Assembly: GCA_001795035.1 (NCBI GenBank)
Contig: MGMW01000001.1
Span: forward strand, 1 to 9,218
DNA from: Chloroflexi bacterium RBG_13_53_26
GTDB lineage: Bacteria; Chloroflexota; Dehalococcoidia; UBA2247; RBG-13-53-26
Direction: 5' to 3'
DNA length: 9,218 nucleotides
Shown here: positions 7,126-9,218 of the stretch, piece after piece
Layout: every line of letters begins with the position of its first letter
Position numbering within the stretch: position 1 is the first letter of the stretch
Position numbers and translations under genes: made by a program
Notes under the pieces: model-generated
Told to the model about the DNA's origin: nothing
Databases searched by the model: none
What the model saw: the letters and a program-made list of their open reading frames with translations, nothing else

Positions 7126-7224
7126 TTTTGTGAGCATCGAATGTTCCCGCTCCCGGCGCCATGCCTCATCCACCGCGCCCAGATCGACGACATCGTCATT
7201 GACGAGAGCGCCGAGGCGCGTATT
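7126..7224 (-). pseudogene. N-terminal remnant of a second FAH-family gene
   Basis: Read on the minus strand directly after the TGA at 7227-7225, and in the same frame, about 30 codons give NTRLGALVNDDVVDLGAVDE and then AWRRERE. The RLGALVxDxVVDL pattern is typical of the start of fumarylacetoacetate-hydrolase family proteins. There is no start codon with a ribosome binding site, and the similarity ends within a few bases of the stop codon of the HD-GYP paralogue on the other strand (7123). The simplest reading is that a second, tandem FAH-family gene was cut off by a deletion or rearrangement whose breakpoint lies at the edge of the signalling cluster. The family call rests on a short segment. 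Confidence 0.5.
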
Positions 7225-7579
7225 TCAGCCGCGTCCCCGCTTCGCCATCTCGGCAGCCGGTTCGAGAGTCGGCCGAGCTTCTCTATCTCGATGGTGCAGA
7301 CGTCGCCGACCTCCATGAAGGTCGGCGGCGTGCGGAACTTCGCCAGCCCCCGGGGGTGCCCGTCGCCACGATGTCCCCCGGTTCCAGCGAGAAAATCTCC
7401 GAAAGGAAGGCCACCAGCGTCGAGACATCGTAGACCAGCTCCCGGGTGTTGGATCTCTGGAGTTCGCGATCGTTTACCCAGAGCTTCACCTCCAGGTTGC
7501 CCGGATCGGGCAGCTCGTCGGCAGTCATCGCCCCGAGGCGATAACCCCGTTCCGCGTATTGGTACATGACCAGTTTCAT
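7225..7579 (-). pseudogene. Broken fumarylacetoacetate-hydrolase (FAH) family gene
   Basis: GGGAGGG (7593-7587 on the minus strand) sits 7 bases before ATG 7579-7577. The protein begins MKLVMYQYAERGYRLGAM, a normal FAH-family N-terminus, then jumps straight to the C-terminal part: TADELPDPGNLEVKLWVN, a SNTRELVYDVSTLVAFLSE segment, and LEPGDIVATGTPGG. Well over 100 middle residues, which would carry metal-binding acidic residues, are missing. After GTPGG the frame shifts at the C5G5 run (7347-7356): one extra base restores LAKFRTPPTFMEVGDVCTIE and then IEKLGRLSN, the expected family ending. A second shift near the AACCGG at about 7263 would restore PAAEMAKRGRG and the TGA at 7227-7225. FAH-family enzymes cleave or decarboxylate acylpyruvate-type intermediates of aromatic and organic-acid breakdown; this copy cannot. 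The two indels could be sequencing errors, but the internal deletion alone disables it. Confidence 0.75.
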
Positions 7580-7617
7580 GCTGATACCCTCCCGTAGTTC
7601 ATTGATGAAGATGCTTT

Positions 7618-7749
7618 GAGAGCACGGGCGATGTTTTCCTCCACGAGCTTGCTCTCCGGGGGAAGAGTCATGCTGATGATGTTTTTTTCGAGAAGTTTGT
7701 AGATCTTGCGCACCAGCAGGTCGGCAGTCAAGGGGTGTTATTTGGCCAT
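7618..7749 (-). pseudogene. 5' remnant of a GntR-family transcription regulator gene
   Basis: On the minus strand, ATG GCC AAA at 7749-7741 is followed by an in-frame TAA (7740-7738) and then codons for LTADLLVRKIYKLLEKNIIS and MTLPPGE. One extra base after GGAGAG breaks the frame; skipping it restores KLVEENIARAL. The pattern LPPGExLVExxIARAL is the start of the GntR winged-helix DNA-binding domain. The sequence stops there, before the recognition helix and effector domain, and joins the upstream region of the FAH remnant. GntR regulators often sit beside the catabolic genes they control, so this was probably the regulator of the FAH gene. The nonsense codon, frameshift and missing C-terminal part make it non-functional. 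Confidence 0.6.
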
Positions 7750-7809
7750 CTTTTTAAGAATATTCTCTTCGCAACGCACTGCAGAGCCCCCCGATACCGT
7801 CGTCCGTGT

Positions 7810-7843
7810 ACCGCCGACGGGATACTATCCCGCCACCGGCGGT
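7810..7843. repeat. Imperfect inverted repeat with 15-base palindromic core
   Basis: The core CGGGATACTATCCCG (7818-7832) is symmetric around C7825. Outside it ACCGCCG (7810-7816) pairs with CGGCGGT (7837-7843), leaving a small asymmetric internal loop (one base on the left, four on the right). It lies between the minus-strand GntR remnant and the plus-strand amidase, where an operator would be expected. No T-run follows on either strand, so a terminator is unlikely. A protein binding site is an inference. Confidence 0.5.
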
Positions 7844-7926
7844 GTCAAGAAAAATCTCACCGGGGGGGCGGAACTTGGGGGCGGGAAGCGGCGGAAGATC
7901 CTCTTTAATTCTGTGGCAAATTCCCC

Positions 7927-7955
7927 TTGACACACAAAACTCCTGTCCGTATCCT
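7927..7955 (+). promoter_or_regulatory. Candidate sigma70-type promoter for the amidase
   Basis: TTGACA (7927-7932, consensus) is separated by 17 bases from TATCCT (7950-7955, four of six matches to TATAAT). It points toward the amidase start about 100 bases downstream, with no terminator in between. This is a sequence match only. Confidence 0.4.
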
Positions 7956-8042
7956 CAACTTACGCAAAAGAAAGTTCTTATCAATCAGAGGCTGTTCGAT
8001 CGGATCAAGGAGATCGAAGCGGGAAAAATTTCGGGGTCGTGA
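7956..8042 (+). other. Coding-like tail of unknown origin before the amidase
   Basis: In the frame ending at TGA 8040-8042 the codons read QLTQKKVLINQRLFDRIKEI and then EAGKISGS, which looks more like protein than the low-complexity sequence before it. There is no good start codon or ribosome binding site. It could be the 3' end of a lost gene that once preceded the amidase by 13 bases, or chance. I do not recognise a family. Confidence 0.2.
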
Positions 8043-8055
8043 GTTGGAGGCTGCA

Positions 8056-9218
8056 ATGAACGATATCGTCTTCCTGCCAGCGCGCAAGCTTGCGCGCCTG
8101 ATCCGCACCCGCAAGCTCTCTGCCGCCGAGGTGATGAGCGCCCACATCGCGCAGATCGAGCGCCTGAACCCAAAGGTGAACGCCATCGTCACCTTCCTGC
8201 CCGAGCAGGCGCTCGAAGCGGCGAAGAGGTTCGATGCGCGCCTCGCCCGCACAAAGGGCGCCGGCGCGGATGGACCCGTACCCGGACCGCTGGCGGGCCT
8301 GCCGATCGCCTACAAGGACATGATCCAGACAAAGGGTATACGTACCACCTTCGGCTCGCCGATCTACACCGACCACGTGCCCGACGACGACCACGTGCTG
8401 GTCGAGCGGCTCGCGGCCGCCGGCGCGATCACCCTCGGGAAAACCAACACCCCCGAGTTCGCCGCGGGCAGCCAAACCTTCAACAAGGTATTCGGTGCGA
8501 CCCTCAACCCCTACGATCTTGAGAAAACCTGCGGCGGCTCTTCGGGCGGCGCGGCGGTCGCAGTCGCCTGCGGTATGCTTCCTTTCGCCGACGGCTCGGA
8601 CCTCGGAGGCAGCCTGCGCAACCCGGGAAACTTCTGCAATGTGGTGGGGTTTCGACCGACGCCGGGCCGCGTGCCGTATTACCCGGCCGTCGACGCCTGG
8701 GCGAGCCTCTCGGTAATCGGCCCGATTGCACGGTCGGTCGGGGACGCGGCATTCTTACTTTCCGCAATGGCGGGCCCTGATCCTCGGTCGCCGATCAGCA
8801 TCACCGAGCCCGGTAAGCGCTTTGCCCGCTCCCTGGCAAGGGATTTTAAGAAAGTACGCATCGCCTGGTCTAAGAATCTCGGGGGCCTGCCCGTAGAGAG
8901 GCGTGTGACCAAGGTCCTCGAGGCGCAGCGCAAGGTGTTCGTGTCGCTGGGCTGCATCGTCGAGGAGGCCGAACCGGACCTGTCCGGCGCGGACGAGGCG
9001 TTTCATGTGTTGCGCGCGGTGGGGTTCGTCCAGAAGTATGCCGAGTTGCTCCGGGAGCACCGCAATCAGATCAAGGAAACGGTGATCTGGAACATCGAGG
9101 AGGGACTGAAACTCGACGGACCGCGGATCGCCCGCGCAATGGCGCTGAGATCTTCGATCTATCAACGGATGCGCTCCTTCATGGAGCGCTACGACTACCT
9201 GCTCCTGCCGGTGAACCA
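8056..9218 (+). CDS. Amidase-signature family hydrolase (3' partial)
   Basis: ATG 8056 follows GGAGG (8046-8050) by 5 bases; 387 complete codons are present and the frame is open at the right edge, so roughly the last fifth to quarter of a typical 460-520 residue enzyme is outside. The amidase-signature triad is complete: K87 (AYKDM), the cis-Ser S162 in CGGSSGG, and nucleophile S186 in DGSDLGGSLRNP, with the 24-residue spacing between the serines seen in well-studied members. The family hydrolyses C-N bonds of amides; the substrate cannot be told from sequence. The ADGSDLGGSLRNPGNFCNVV and GFRPTPGRVP segments resemble catabolic stand-alone amidases more than the GatA subunit, and no gatB or gatC is seen. 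There is no signal peptide, so it is probably cytoplasmic. It is strongly GC-rich with G/C third positions, unlike much of the signalling cluster, and adjoins decayed FAH and GntR genes, suggesting a catabolic locus of separate origin. Confidence 0.92.
   Translation, partial: MNDIVFLPARKLARLIRTRKLSAAEVMSAHIAQIERLNPKVNAIVTFLPEQALEAAKRFDARLARTKGAGADGPVPGPLAGLPIAYKDMIQTKGIRTTFGSPIYTDHVPDDDHVLVERLAAAGAITLGKTNTPEFAAGSQTFNKVFGATLNPYDLEKTCGGSSGGAAVAVACGMLPFADGSDLGGSLRNPGNFCNVVGFRPTPGRVPYYPAVDAWASLSVIGPIARSVGDAAFLLSAMAGPDPRSPISITEPGKRFARSLARDFKKVRIAWSKNLGGLPVERRVTKVLEAQRKVFVSLGCIVEEAEPDLSGADEAFHVLRAVGFVQKYAELLREHRNQIKETVIWNIEEGLKLDGPRIARAMALRSSIYQRMRSFMERYDYLLLPVN

Larger units (their letters stand above)
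7750..8055. other. Intergenic region between GntR remnant and amidase
   Basis: No intact gene is visible. The stretch holds a short palindrome AGAATATTCT (7757-7766), a larger imperfect inverted repeat (7810-7843), a promoter-like hexamer pair (7927-7955) and a coding-like tail (about 7956-8042), listed separately where supported. The part at 7770-7920 is GC-rich with runs of G and has no protein similarity I recognise on either strand. Confidence 0.6.

Noticed and set aside
7141..7569. Plus-strand open frame (142 codons) after the last HD-GYP gene
   Set aside because: It lies opposite the FAH remnants and reads as Pro/Arg/Ser-rich filler with no domain. The minus strand explains the sequence better.
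7806..8042. Complete small gene from ATG 7806
   Set aside because: The first half is low-complexity translation of G-runs and a hairpin, with no ribosome binding site. Only the last 28 or so codons look coding-like, kept as a low-confidence remnant.
8005..8475. Minus-strand open frame (156 codons) opposite the amidase
   Set aside because: The plus strand encodes a clear amidase with triad residues. High GC makes long antisense frames common, and no domain pattern is seen.
1..9218. tRNA, rRNA, riboswitch, transposase or phage genes
   Set aside because: No cloverleaf, rRNA-like stretch, IS terminal repeats or transposase motifs (DDE, integrase) were recognised on either strand.

Overview
The window looks like a chromosomal segment of a free-living, environmental, possibly anaerobic Gram-negative bacterium. 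Multi-PAS sensor proteins, a haem-c type periplasmic sensor kinase, GGAGG ribosome binding sites with some TTG starts, and degenerate heptanucleotide repeats suggest Desulfobacterota ('Deltaproteobacteria') or a relative. This is inference from style; no taxonomic marker gene is present.

Region 1 (1-7123, all + strand) is a signal-transduction cluster, probably one operon. It holds: (a) the 3' end of a PAS-GAF sensor protein without a kinase domain; (b) overlapping it by 4 bases, a membrane sensor histidine kinase with a periplasmic CxxCH-bearing domain, two PAS domains and a complete HisKA/HATPase core; (c) a single-domain CheY/DivK-like receiver; (d) a REC-GAF-PAS-HD-GYP response regulator with an intact predicted cyclic-di-GMP phosphodiesterase site; (e) a REC-HD-GYP paralogue whose receiver is nearly identical to (d) but whose HD-GYP metal site is largely destroyed. 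The likely logic is a periplasmic redox or ligand signal, then kinase autophosphorylation, phosphotransfer to one or more of the three receivers, and a change in cyclic-di-GMP breakdown, with the degenerate paralogue as regulator or decoy. No GGDEF (synthase) domain is in the window.

Region 2 (7124-8055) has no intact gene. Read on the minus strand it is a small gene graveyard: the 5' end of a GntR-family regulator, a fumarylacetoacetate-hydrolase (FAH) family gene with a large internal deletion and two apparent frameshifts, and the N-terminal stub of a second FAH-family gene ending within a few bases of the stop of the last signalling gene. The rest is intergenic sequence with an imperfect hairpin/palindrome, a good sigma70-like promoter match, and a short coding-like tail.

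Region 3 (8056-9218, + strand) is a GC-rich amidase-signature hydrolase running off the right edge, with its Lys-Ser-Ser catalytic triad intact. It and the FAH/GntR remnants look like a small-molecule catabolic locus unrelated to the signalling cluster, and possibly acquired separately. Two repeat features stand out: an in-frame tract of eleven degenerate heptamers inside the kinase ATP-binding domain, and a 12-base inverted repeat with heptamer-like phrasing before the first HD-GYP gene.
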